Shown here one piece after another: positions 1 through 10,872 of a DNA stretch of 40,965 nt. Below the pieces are notes generated by a model. It was not told the origin of the DNA. It saw nothing but the letters and a program-made list of their open reading frames with translations, and searched no databases. The stretch is from Mycobacterium sp. IS-1264 (GTDB taxonomy: Bacteria; Actinomycetota; Actinomycetes; Mycobacteriales; Mycobacteriaceae), in assembly GCF_001954195.1 (NCBI RefSeq), contig NZ_MBES01000094.1, positions 1-40,965 on the forward strand, read 5' to 3'. Each line of letters begins with the position of its first letter. The first letter of the stretch is position 1. The translations under genes were made by a program, and so were the position numbers.

Positions 1-68
1 GCGGCCGGGAATCGCAGATTTCGCGCGCCGCCGCCCGCCTTCCCGGACGAGTCGGCGCACCCCGACCC

Positions 69-88
69 GCCCGCCCGCGCGGGCGGGC
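69..88. terminator. perfect GC-only inverted repeat, possible terminator
   Basis: GCCCGCCCGCGCGGGCGGGC is a perfect 20-base palindrome that would fold into a very stable hairpin. It has no T-run, as is usual for mycobacterial terminator-like hairpins. It could end a gene lying before the window or insulate the HTH-TOBE gene. I see no recognisable coding sequence in the remainder of bases 1-203. Confidence 0.3.
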
Positions 89-203
89 TGCCACGCGCCG
101 GGCCCGAGGGGCGGCCGCGATGGCCGCCGAATTCGTCGCCGGCGACGGGGCCGGGCCGCGGCTTTGCGCCACGGACCCAGCAAACAAACTCGGGGCCGGT
201 TGA

Positions 204-209
204 TACGAT
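204..209 (+). promoter_or_regulatory. -10 box of leaderless promoter for HTH-TOBE gene
   Basis: TACGAT fits the mycobacterial TANNNT -10 consensus. It lies 6 bases before the GTG start, so transcription would begin at or next to the start codon and give a leaderless mRNA. No Shine-Dalgarno is visible. Confidence 0.5.
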
Positions 210-215
210 CGGCCC

Positions 216-638
216 GTGCCGAGTCTGCGCATCCGTCAGGCGGCCGAGCTGCTGGGAGTCAGCGACGACACCGTCCGGCGATGGATCAACAACGGCACGC
301 TGGCGGTGGGTCTGGACGCGGCCGGGCGCAAGGTGATCGCCAGCGAGGACCTGGCCGAGTTTGCCCGGACCAACGCGCCCGCGCCGCCGCCGGATCCGCT
401 GAGCATCGGCAGCTCCGCCCGCAACCGGTTCGTCGGGCTGGTCACCAAGGTCACCCGCGACAAGGTGATGACCCAGGTCGAAATGCAGTGCGGCCCCTTC
501 ACCGTCGTGTCGCTGATGAGCACCGCGGCCGCCGACGAGTTGGAGCTGCAGCCCGGCAGCGTCGCGGTGGCCGTCGTCAAGGCCACGACCGTCATCGTCG
601 AAACCGCCAGACCCGGCACGGCGGTGGCCTCGGACTGA
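216..638 (+). CDS. HTH (MerR/excisionase-like) plus TOBE domain protein, molybdate-type
   Basis: This 140-residue protein has two parts. Residues 1-50 form a DNA-binding helix-turn-helix of the excisionase/MerR type (RQAAELLGVSDDTVRRWINN, then a short wing). After a Pro-rich linker (54-61), residues 68-131 form a TOBE/Mop fold (ARNRFVGLVTKVTRDKVMTQ... LQPGSVAVAVVKATTVIVE), a domain known to bind molybdate or tungstate oxyanions. Such proteins act as small Mo-responsive regulators or Mo-storage proteins. No mod transporter gene is in the window to support a specific target. The GTG start is chosen for its -10 box 6 bases upstream and the intact HTH. Its stop lies 8 bases from the convergent pyrF stop. 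Confidence 0.85.
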   Translation: MPSLRIRQAAELLGVSDDTVRRWINNGTLAVGLDAAGRKVIASEDLAEFARTNAPAPPPDPLSIGSSARNRFVGLVTKVTRDKVMTQVEMQCGPFTVVSLMSTAAADELELQPGSVAVAVVKATTVIVETARPGTAVASD

Positions 639-646
639 GGCAGCGT

Positions 647-1470
647 CTACAGCGTTGACAGGTACGCGACGGCGTCGAGCATCCGTTCGCCCGCCGCCCG
701 CAGGTCCGCCACGCTCGGTCCGGCCCGCAGCACCTCGCGCGCAACCGCGGGCAGCAGCTGGCCGGGGGCGGCCCCGCCCAGGCCGGCGAGCGCCTCGGGC
801 CGGCCGCCCTGCGCCCCGAGCCCGGGCACCAGCACCGGTCCGCCCAGCTCGCTGACGTCGGGAGCCTCGAAGACGGTCGCGCCGAGCACCACGCCGACAT
901 ACCCGGGCTCGGGCACGGTGGCGGAGCGGTTGACCACCGCCGCCTGGTCGACGATCAGCTGCGCGACGGTCCGGCCGTCGAAGGTGGCGCGCTGCACCGT
1001 GCCGCCCTCCGGGTTGGACGTTGCCGCCAGCACGAACACGCCGCGGTCGTGCGCCGCGGCGGCTTCCAGCAGGGGCCGCAGCGAGCCGAAGCCCAGATAC
1101 GGGGAGGCCGTGACGGCGTCCGCGGCCAGCGGCGAGTCGCCGGCCCACGCCTGCGCGTAGGCGGCCATCGTCGTCCCGATATCGCCGCGCTTGGCGTCGG
1201 CCAGCACCAGCACTCCCTCGGAGCGCAGCGCTGCGATGGTGCGCTCGAGGACCGCGAATCCCGCGGCGCCGTAGGCCTCGAAGAACGCCACCTGGGGTTT
1301 GACGACGGCGAAACCGGCGTAGGCCTCGATGCAGATGTCGCAGAACGCGGCCAGCCCGTCGGCGGTGGTCGGCAGGTCCCAGGCCCGCAGCAGCTCCGGA
1401 TGGGGGTCGATGCCCAGGCATAGCGGCCCGCGGGCCAGCTTCGCCGCGGCCAGCCGGGCACCGAAGCCCG

Positions 1471-1474
<4 letters not shown>
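647..1474 (-). CDS. pyrF: orotidine 5'-phosphate decarboxylase (OMP decarboxylase)
   Basis: It catalyses the last step of UMP synthesis, decarboxylating OMP in the cytoplasm. The 275-residue protein is the longer type found in mycobacteria. It carries FAVVKPQVAFFEAYGAAG (about 55-72) and the catalytic DAKRGDIG (93-100) with the Lys-Asp pair that drives decarboxylation, and the phosphate-binding VLVPGLGAQGG near the C-terminus. The GTG start overlaps the carB stop by four bases (GTGA), which decides the start over longer readings. It is the last gene of the pyr operon and converges on the HTH-TOBE gene. Confidence 0.96.
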
Positions 1475-4820
<3,346 letters not shown>

Positions 4821-4821
<1 letters not shown>

Positions 4822-5939
4822 TAGCGTCCCCCCGCCATCAGGTCGACGAATTGGTCGAACAGGTATTCCGCATCGTGCGGACCCGCGGCGGCCTCGGGGT
4901 GATACTGCACCGAAAACGCCTTCCCATCGGCGAGTTTGACGCCCTCGACCACCCCGTCGTTGGCGCAGGTGTGGCTGACGACCGCGGGGCCGAACGGCGT
5001 GTCGAAGGATTGGCCCGCCTCGCCTTCCAGCGCGAAGCCGTGGTTCTGCGCGGTCACCGCGACCCGGCCGGTGGCGTGGTCGATGACGGGGACGTTGATG
5101 CCGCGGTGACCAAACACCATCTTGTAGGTGGACAGGCCGAGCGCCCGGCCCAGGATCTGGTTGCCGAAACAGATTCCGAACAACGGGATTCCGGCGCCGA
5201 TCACCTCCCGGGTGAGCTCGACGACGTGATCGGCGGTGGCGGGGTCGCCGGGCCCGTTGGACAGGAACACGCCGTCGGGCTTGAGCTCGGCGATCTGCGC
5301 GAAGGTCGCCGACGCGGGCAGCACGTGGCTGCGGATGCCGCGGCGGGCGAAGTTGCGCGGCGTGTTGGTCTTGATGCCGAGGTCCAGCGCGGCCACCGTA
5401 AAGCGCTGCGGCCCTTCGGGTTCGACGATGTAGGTGCCGTCGGTGCTGACCTCGCCAGCCAGGTCGGCGCCCAGCATGGACCGCTGGCCCCGCACCCGCT
5501 CCAGCAGCTCGGCGGGCTCGGCGAGCGCGTCGCCGGAGAATAACCCGGCCTTCATCGAGCCGCGGCTGCGCAGGTGCCGCACCACCGCGCGGGTGTCGAT
5601 GCCGGCGATCCCGACGATGCTCTGGCGGACCAGCTCGTCGTCCAGCGTGCCGGTGGCGCGCCAGTTCGACGCGCGCGGCGACGGGTCGCGCACCGCGTAG
5701 CCGGCGACCCAGATCTTGTCGCCGCGGCTCTCGGCGTCCTCGCCGTTCCAGCCGGTGTTGCCGATCTGCGGCGCCGTGGCCACCACGATCTGCCGGTGAT
5801 AGCTGGGGTCGGTGAGCGTTTCCTGATAGCCGGACATGCCGGTGGAAAACACCGCCTCCCCGAGGGTTTGGCCGATAGCGCCGAACGGCGTGCCGGTGAA
5901 GACGCGGCCGTCCTCGAGCACCAGTAGGGCCTTGCTCAT
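4821..5939 (-). CDS. carA: carbamoyl-phosphate synthase small (glutaminase) subunit
   Basis: CarA hydrolyses glutamine and passes ammonia to CarB. The 372-residue protein has the N-terminal CPSase-small domain (LVLEDGRVFTGTPFGAIG, MSGYQETLTDPSY) and a C-terminal class I amidotransferase domain from about 183. The nucleophile is Cys257 in GICFGNQ, with His347 and Glu349 in VQYHPEA completing the triad. The motif has Phe-Gly-Asn where many bacteria have Leu-Gly-His, which is usual in mycobacteria as I recall. The ATG overlaps the stop of the preceding gene (ATGA). Confidence 0.98.
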
Positions 5940-6448
5940 GAGCGCCGCTCCTCCTGCGAGTCTTGCAGCCAGTCGTCGTAATCGGTGCGGTGGTTTGCCC
6001 GAAATCCGGTGTCGATCTCGACGCCCGACGGCAACCGCCAACGGATCGCCAGGATCCCGATGCGGGCCACCACCTTGGCGCCGATGGCGCGCTCCATGCG
6101 GATATCAATGATCGACTCGTCCGGAATCCAAATCGGTTTGGCGCGAACGCGTTCCAACAGGATCCCCTCGGGATAGCGGGTGAGCACCGCCTTGCTCCGA
6201 TAGCCGAGATCGCCGGCGGTGACCCGCTCGTTCCACGCCGGTGCGGCGGCGCAGCCGCAGTACAGGCCGCGGGTCGTCAGCGTCGCGGTACTCACCTCGT
6301 CGGGCATCTCGGGCAGCTCCCCGATCAACTCCTGCTGGCGTTGCGAGCGACGCTGCCAGGAGCGCATCATCAGCTGAATCACGACGGCGATGACCACGAC
6401 CAGCACGGCCGCGAAGATCAGCGACCCCACCAGCGTTCCGGAGTTCAT
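5936..6448 (-). CDS. membrane-anchored protein inside the pyr operon (Rv1382-like)
   Basis: A 170-residue protein of unknown function that sits between pyrC and carA and overlaps both by four bases. One hydrophobic helix near residues 5-28 (VGSLIFAAVLVVVIAVVIQL) is followed by basic residues (MMRSWQRRSQR), predicting an N-terminal anchor with the bulk in the cytosol. The rest is a compact alpha/beta region with a Cys pair (GLYCGCAAAP). It resembles M. tuberculosis Rv1382 in size and position. The fixed location suggests a role linked to pyrimidine synthesis at the membrane, but no enzymatic motif is visible and I assign no function. Confidence 0.85.
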   Translation of the reverse strand: MNSGTLVGSLIFAAVLVVVIAVVIQLMMRSWQRRSQRQQELIGELPEMPDEVSTATLTTRGLYCGCAAAPAWNERVTAGDLGYRSKAVLTRYPEGILLERVRAKPIWIPDESIIDIRMERAIGAKVVARIGILAIRWRLPSGVEIDTGFRANHRTDYDDWLQDSQEERRS

Positions 6449-7749
6449 GCCGGGCTCTTCCCGTCGCGGGCGGTGATCTTGCCGCGCAACAGCGTCGCGG
6501 TCACGGTGGCGGGCAAGGTCATCGACTCGTAGGGCGTGTTGGCCGATCGGCTGGCCAGGTCGTCCCCGGCGACCGTCCAGGTGGCGTCCGGGTCCACCAC
6601 GGTCAGGTTCGCCGGCTCCCCCACCTCGAGCGGCCGGCCGTGGTCGGGCAGGCCGACGATGCGCGCCGGGTTCTCGCTCATCACCCGGGCGACGTCGCGC
6701 CAGGTCAACAACCCGGGCGTCACCATCGTGCTCGCGACCACGGACAGGGCCGTCTGCAGCCCCAGCATGCCGGGGCGCGCCGCGGAGAACTCGACGCACT
6801 TTTCGTGCTCGGCGTGCGGGGCGTGGTCGGTGGCCACACAGTCGATTACCCCGTCGGCGAGCGCCTGACGCAACGCGACGGCGTCGGCGCCCTCGCGCAG
6901 CGGCGGGTTGACCCGGTTGACCCCGTCGTAGCTGGCCAGCCTGCCGTCGTCGAGGAGCAGATGATGCGGCGTGACCTCGGCGGTGATCGAAATGCCCTGC
7001 GCCTTGGCCCATTTCAGGATTTCGACGGTTCCCGCGGTGGAGGCGTGGCAGATGTGTACCCGGGCGCCGGCGTCACGGGCCAGCAGCGCGTCGCGGGCGA
7101 CGATCGATTCCTCGGCGGCCCGCGGCCATCCCGCAAGTCCCAGCAGCGCGGCCGTGGGCCCCTCGTGGGCGACCGCGCCGACGGTCAGTCGGGGCTCCTC
7201 GGCGTGCTGGGCGATCAGCACCCCCAGCCCGGTCGCGTACTCCAGGGCGCGGCGCATGATCAGCGGGTCGTGCACGCAGATGCCGTCGTCGGAGAACATG
7301 CGCACCTGCGCGGCGCCGGCGGCCATCATGCCCATCTCGGTGAGCTCGGCCCCGGCCAACCCGACGGTGACCGCGCCGACGGGGTGCACGTCGACCAGGC
7401 CGACCTGCTGGCCGCGGTGCCAGACGTGGTCGGTGACCACCGGGCTGTCGGCGACGGGGTTGGTGTTGGCCATCGCGAACACGGCCGTGTAGCCACCCAA
7501 AGCCGCGGCCGCCGAACCGGTTTCGATGTCCTCGGCGTATTCGCGGCCGGGCTCGCGCAGGTGGGTGTGCAGGTCGACGAACCCGGGCAGCAGCACGTGG
7601 TCGGTGGCGTCGATGACGTCTAGGTCTTTTTCCAGGCCTCCGGCCTCGGCGAGGCCCGGCCCGATTTCGGCGATCTGGCCGTCATCGACCAGGACGTCGA
7701 CGCGGTCGCCTTCGCCGTAGAGCCGCACGCCGCGGATCAGGACGCTCAT
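6445..7749 (-). CDS. pyrC: dihydroorotase
   Basis: It cyclises N-carbamoyl-aspartate to dihydroorotate, the third step of the pathway. The 434-residue protein is a type I amidohydrolase: the metal-binding HTH is at 61-63 in GFVDLHTHLREPG, and downstream are IAQHAEEP, VHICHAST and CVATDHAPH, which supply the further metal ligands and the catalytic Asp. The ATG start shares ATGA with the pyrB stop. It lies between pyrB and the Rv1382-like gene. Confidence 0.97.
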   Translation of the reverse strand: MSVLIRGVRLYGEGDRVDVLVDDGQIAEIGPGLAEAGGLEKDLDVIDATDHVLLPGFVDLHTHLREPGREYAEDIETGSAAAALGGYTAVFAMANTNPVADSPVVTDHVWHRGQQVGLVDVHPVGAVTVGLAGAELTEMGMMAAGAAQVRMFSDDGICVHDPLIMRRALEYATGLGVLIAQHAEEPRLTVGAVAHEGPTAALLGLAGWPRAAEESIVARDALLARDAGARVHICHASTAGTVEILKWAKAQGISITAEVTPHHLLLDDGRLASYDGVNRVNPPLREGADAVALRQALADGVIDCVATDHAPHAEHEKCVEFSAARPGMLGLQTALSVVASTMVTPGLLTWRDVARVMSENPARIVGLPDHGRPLEVGEPANLTVVDPDATWTVAGDDLASRSANTPYESMTLPATVTATLLRGKITARDGKSPA

Positions 7750-8693
7750 GCCGCGATCTCCTGTGCTCCCACCAGCACGTGGAACAGGACCGCCATCCGC
7801 ACGTGGACACCGTTGGAAACCTGTTGCAGCACAGCCGATTGCGACGAATCGGCCACCGATGACGCGATCTCCATGCCGCGCACCATCGGCCCCGGGTGCA
7901 GCACCACGGCATGGCCGGGAAGCATCGCCTGGCGCCGATCGGAAAGGCCGTAGCGAACCGAGTACTCGCGCACCGACGGGAAGAAGCCGCCGTTCATCCG
8001 CTCGGCCTGCACCCGCAGCATCAGCACCGCGTCGGCGGCGGGCAACTCGGCGTCGAAGTCGTAGGAGACGGTTGCCGGCCAGCCGTCGACGCCGACCGGC
8101 AGCAGCGTCGGCGGCGCCACCAGCACCACCTCGGCGCCCAAGGTGTCCAGCAGCACGACGTTGGAGCGCGCGACCCGGCTGTGCAGGATGTCGCCGACGA
8201 TAACGATGCGCCGGCCCTCGATGCCGCCGAGCCGCTGGCGGATGGTCAGCGCGTCCAGCAGCGCCTGCGTCGGGTGTTCGTGCGTGCCGTCGCCGGCGTT
8301 GATGACCGACGGCCCCTCGCCGTCCGCCGGCGCCGTCCAGTCGGCGAGCAGGTGCGCGGCACCGGAGGCCGGGTGCCGGATAATCAGCGCGTCGGCGCCG
8401 GCGGCCCGCAGCGTCAGCGCGGTGTCGCGCAGCGACTCGCCCTTGCCCACCGACGATCCGGCCGCGCTCACGTTGATCACGTCGGCGCTCATCCACTTCC
8501 CGGCCACCTCGAACGACACCCGGGTACGGGTGGAGTTCTCGTAGAACATCGTGATCACGGTGCGGCCGCGCAGCGTCGGCAGCTTCTTGATCTCGCGGCC
8601 CACCAGGGCCTGCGCGAAGCGGTCCGCGTCGTCGAGGATGGCGGTGGCGTCGTCGCGGCTGAGGTCGCCGGCGGTCAGCAGGTGGCGGGTCAT
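7746..8693 (-). CDS. pyrB: aspartate carbamoyltransferase catalytic subunit
   Basis: It condenses carbamoyl phosphate and aspartate. The 315-residue catalytic chain has the carbamoyl-phosphate loop STRTR (54-58), the motif HPTQALLDALT, and RVQAERM in the aspartate domain. No pyrI regulatory subunit is present, as expected outside enterobacteria, and no inactive DHOase-like chain appears in place of PyrC. The ATG overlaps the pyrR stop by four bases, making it the second gene of the operon. Confidence 0.97.
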   Translation of the reverse strand: MTRHLLTAGDLSRDDATAILDDADRFAQALVGREIKKLPTLRGRTVITMFYENSTRTRVSFEVAGKWMSADVINVSAAGSSVGKGESLRDTALTLRAAGADALIIRHPASGAAHLLADWTAPADGEGPSVINAGDGTHEHPTQALLDALTIRQRLGGIEGRRIVIVGDILHSRVARSNVVLLDTLGAEVVLVAPPTLLPVGVDGWPATVSYDFDAELPAADAVLMLRVQAERMNGGFFPSVREYSVRYGLSDRRQAMLPGHAVVLHPGPMVRGMEIASSVADSSQSAVLQQVSNGVHVRMAVLFHVLVGAQEIAA

Positions 8694-9253
8694 CGGGAGA
8701 TCACCACCCCGTCGCGGCCGTCGTGCTCGGCGAGTTGCACGTGCACGCTCTCGGTGCGTGAGGTCGGTACGTTCTTGCCGACATAGTCGGCGCGCAGCGG
8801 TAATTCGCGGTGGCCGCGGTCGACCAGCACCGCGAGCTGCACGGCGCGCGGCCGGCCCACGTCGCGCAGCGCGTCCAGGGCCGAGCGCACCGAGCGCCCG
8901 GAATACAGCACGTCGTCGACGAGGATCACCAGCGCGTCGTCGATGCCCCCGGCCGGGATCGACGTAGCTTCGAGCGGGCGGGGCGGCTTTTGCATCAGGT
9001 CGTCGCGGTACAGCGTGATGTCGAGGGCGCCGTGGCCGACCTCGACACCGCTGTATTCGCCGATGTTGGTGGCCAGGCGCTGGGCCAGGATCACACCGCG
9101 GGTCGGGATACCGAGCAGCACCACCCGTGGCGCGTCGGGACTGTCGAGCGCGGTCTTTTCGATGATCTGATGCGCGATGCGCGAAATGGTGCGACCGACG
9201 TCGGCCGCAGACATCAATTCCCTGCCGGTGGCGGCATCACCCGCGGCACCCAT
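8690..9253 (-). CDS. pyrR: PyrR, pyrimidine operon regulator / uracil phosphoribosyltransferase
   Basis: PyrR binds UMP/UTP and a specific RNA stem-loop to shut down pyr expression, and often also salvages uracil. The 187-residue protein has a type I PRTase fold with the PRPP-binding loop VDDVLYSGRS (112-121) and the N-terminal EKTALDSP/GIPTRG elements. The ATG start (MGAAGDAATGREL) matches the mycobacterial family and is preceded by AAGGAGGT at 9265-9272. It is the first gene of the operon, so repression of its translation would affect the coupled genes downstream. The PyrR-binding motif in its own leader indicates autoregulation. Confidence 0.96.
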   Translation of the reverse strand: MGAAGDAATGRELMSAADVGRTISRIAHQIIEKTALDSPDAPRVVLLGIPTRGVILAQRLATNIGEYSGVEVGHGALDITLYRDDLMQKPPRPLEATSIPAGGIDDALVILVDDVLYSGRSVRSALDALRDVGRPRAVQLAVLVDRGHRELPLRADYVGKNVPTSRTESVHVQLAEHDGRDGVVISR

Positions 9254-9264
9254 GCGAGACCTTG

Positions 9265-9272
9265 ACCTCCTT
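9265..9272 (-). promoter_or_regulatory. Shine-Dalgarno of pyrR
   Basis: On the minus strand this reads AAGGAGGT, a near-perfect anti-16S match, 11 bases before the pyrR ATG. It follows directly after the PyrR-binding hairpin, so PyrR bound there could block ribosome access. Confidence 0.75.
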
Positions 9273-9290
9273 CTCCGCCTCTCTGGACGG
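9273..9290 (-). promoter_or_regulatory. PyrR-binding RNA stem-loop in the pyr leader
   Basis: The minus strand reads CCGTCCAGAGAGGCGGAG. GTCCAGAGAGGC matches the PyrR recognition consensus (roughly RUCCNGNGAGGY) known from Bacillus pyr leaders. CCG pairs with CGG and CC with GG around an AGAGA loop with one bulged U. It abuts the Shine-Dalgarno and no terminator hairpin is visible, so the arrangement fits PyrR-dependent translational repression as described for M. smegmatis rather than attenuation. Confidence 0.8.
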
Positions 9291-9317
9291 ATCGTTAAAG
9301 GATGTCGACTGCCCGGC

Positions 9318-9323
9318 AGCGTA
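9318..9323 (-). promoter_or_regulatory. probable -10 box of the pyr operon promoter
   Basis: TACGCT on the minus strand fits TANNNT. A start about 7 bases downstream would give a leader of nearly 60 bases containing the PyrR stem-loop and Shine-Dalgarno. The promoter is divergent from that of the methyltransferase 12 bases away. Confidence 0.45.
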
Positions 9324-9334
9324 GCATTCCGCGC

Positions 9335-9340
9335 TACCCT
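9335..9340 (+). promoter_or_regulatory. -10 box of leaderless promoter for methyltransferase
   Basis: TACCCT followed by 7 bases and then ATG. The spacing predicts transcription starting at the A of the start codon; no Shine-Dalgarno precedes the ATG. Confidence 0.5.
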
Positions 9341-9347
9341 GGCGAAA

Positions 9348-10016
9348 ATGACAGGCGCGACGACCCCCTCGAATTCCTCTCGTTTTCCGGTTCTCGATTT
9401 CGATGCCCTGTATCGCGGCGAAAGCCCCGCCGAGGGCCTGCCCGCCATGGCCACCCCGCCGTGGGACACCAAGGCGCCCAAGGAGACTGTCGTCGCGTGG
9501 CAGGAGGGCGGCTGGGTTCGCGGCGACGTGCTCGACGTCGGCTGCGGCCTCGGCGACAACGCCATTTACCTGGCCCAGAACGGACACGCCGTCACCGGGC
9601 TGGACATCTCGCCGACCGCGCTGATCACCGCCGAGCGGCGCGCCGCGGACGCGGGGGTCGACGTGACGTTCGCCGTCGCCGATTCCACCAAGCTGGAGGG
9701 CTACACCGACGCGTTCGACACCATCGTCGACAGCGGCATGTTCCACTGCCTCGACGACGACGGCAAGCGCAGCTACGCCGCCGCGGCGCACCGGGCAACC
9801 CGGCCGGGCGCCACCCTGCTGCTCAGTTGTTTCTCCGACGCCCAGCCGCCCGACGAGGAGCGGCCGCGGCCCGCGGTGTCCGAGCGGACGCTGCGCGACG
9901 TTCTCGGCGGCGCGGGCTGGGAGATCGAATCCCTGGAGCCCGCCACGGTGCGCCGCGAACTGGACGGCAACGAAATAGAGATGGCGTTCTGGGTCGTGCG
10001 CGCGCAACGGCGCTGA
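9348..10016 (+). CDS. class I SAM-dependent methyltransferase (Rv1377c-like)
   Basis: A 222-residue methyltransferase of unknown substrate. The SAM-binding motif I VLDVGCGLGDNAIYLA is at 61-76, motif II GLDISPTAL follows at 84-92, and the acidic adenine-binding ADSTKLEG comes later. FDTIVDSGMFHCLDDD is typical of thiol/halide and small-molecule methyltransferases. The ATG at MTGATTPSN is preferred over longer readings because it abuts the -10 box and an upstream start would run through the pyrR leader. It lies divergent to pyrR, as Rv1377c lies near pyrR in M. tuberculosis. Confidence 0.85.
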   Translation: MTGATTPSNSSRFPVLDFDALYRGESPAEGLPAMATPPWDTKAPKETVVAWQEGGWVRGDVLDVGCGLGDNAIYLAQNGHAVTGLDISPTALITAERRAADAGVDVTFAVADSTKLEGYTDAFDTIVDSGMFHCLDDDGKRSYAAAAHRATRPGATLLLSCFSDAQPPDEERPRPAVSERTLRDVLGGAGWEIESLEPATVRRELDGNEIEMAFWVVRAQRR

Positions 10017-10029
10017 CCGGCCGCGGGCT
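10014..10029 (+). repeat. direct repeat copy 1 flanking the MDMPI-like gene
   Basis: TGACCGGCCGCGGGCT begins with the methyltransferase TGA stop. An identical 16-mer begins with the TGA stop of the next gene at 10846. Confidence 0.7.
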
Positions 10030-10083
10030 GTGATGTCGAATAATCGCTAGCTCGTAGACCCGGCTATCTGTTGGCTGGACGCC

Positions 10084-10848
10084 ATGGAAGCCGCCGCGAG
10101 CCTGCGCGACGAAGCCATGCGCGCGCTCATTTCGAGCTTGTCCCGGTTGCAGCCGACGGCGCCCACGTGGTGCGCCGCCTGGAGCGCCCACGAGCTCGCC
10201 GCGCACGTCGCCGCCGCCGCCGAGGAACGAGCCAACCTGATCGAGGAGCACCTCGCGGGTGAGCCCACAAGGGCGACGCGGTCATGGGAAGAACGCGAGC
10301 CGCCCTTTCGGGCAATGCCCGACGCCGTGCTTCGAGAACGGCTGGTGCAGCACGCCGTTCGCTTCGAGTCCGCTGTGGCAGGCCTCGATGAGGACGACAC
10401 GATCATGTACACGGGGTGGGCCATGACCGGCGAACGGCTGCGCATGCACAGCCATAGCGAAGCGGTGCTACACCGATGGGATCTGGTCGGCGACGACGAT
10501 GTCAGCATCCGATCGCTCTCCGATCCGGCAATGGTTACCCATGCGCTTGCGGTATTCGACGCGATGCCCGCGTTGGCGGAAGCGCGGCGATGGCGCAGAT
10601 CTGACTTGGTCTCGCGGCCAATGGTTCTGCGGAGCGCTGGTCGGCCCGGGGTGGTTGTGACACCAGGGGAAGGACTTTCGACGGCCCCCGACGGCACCGA
10701 CGTAGCGATCGAGCTGCAGCCCCACGAGCTGCCGCTGCTGCTGTGGGGGCGCTGCCCGGCGCGGCTGCGCGATCCACACGCGAACGCCGAAACGATCGAG
10801 GACGTCCTTTCGCGTGCCTGCCGTCCGGCCGGCGCTTCGGCCCAGTGA
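10084..10848 (+). CDS. mycothiol-dependent maleylpyruvate isomerase-like (MDMPI/DinB fold) protein
   Basis: A 254-residue protein of the actinobacterial MDMPI N-domain family (TIGR03083-like). The four-helix metal-binding domain shows WSAHELAAHVAAAAEERANLI with His41, then SEAVLHRWDL with Glu126 and His130. Together these make the His/Glu/His metal site known from maleylpyruvate isomerase. A C-terminal MDMPI-type domain (about 185-245, LQPHELPLLLWGRC) follows. Family members use mycothiol as thiol cofactor; the substrate cannot be told. The gene with its flanks lies between two copies of a 16-bp repeat and looks slightly less GC-rich than its neighbours, suggesting insertion. Confidence 0.8.
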   Translation: MEAAASLRDEAMRALISSLSRLQPTAPTWCAAWSAHELAAHVAAAAEERANLIEEHLAGEPTRATRSWEEREPPFRAMPDAVLRERLVQHAVRFESAVAGLDEDDTIMYTGWAMTGERLRMHSHSEAVLHRWDLVGDDDVSIRSLSDPAMVTHALAVFDAMPALAEARRWRRSDLVSRPMVLRSAGRPGVVVTPGEGLSTAPDGTDVAIELQPHELPLLLWGRCPARLRDPHANAETIEDVLSRACRPAGASAQ

Positions 10849-10861
10849 CCGGCCGCGGGCT
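10846..10861 (+). repeat. direct repeat copy 2 flanking the MDMPI-like gene
   Basis: TGACCGGCCGCGGGCT, identical to 10014-10029. It starts with the stop codon of the MDMPI-like gene and its last base is the T of the next -10 box. Confidence 0.7.
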
Positions 10862-10866
10862 ACCCT
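10861..10866 (+). promoter_or_regulatory. -10 box of leaderless promoter for serine hydrolase
   Basis: TACCCT, then 6 bases, then the GTG start at 10873. The hexamer is identical to the one used by the methyltransferase gene. Confidence 0.5.
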
Positions 10867-10872
10867 GACCGG

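Noticed and set aside
120..203. 27-codon ATG frame before the HTH-TOBE gene
   Set aside because: It has a GAGGGG before it, but no similarity or domain, and it ends at the -10 box of the next gene; too weak to call.
9177..9347. longer N-terminus for the methyltransferase
   Set aside because: It would run through pyrR coding sequence and the pyrR leader; a -10 box and ATG at 9348 explain the gene better.
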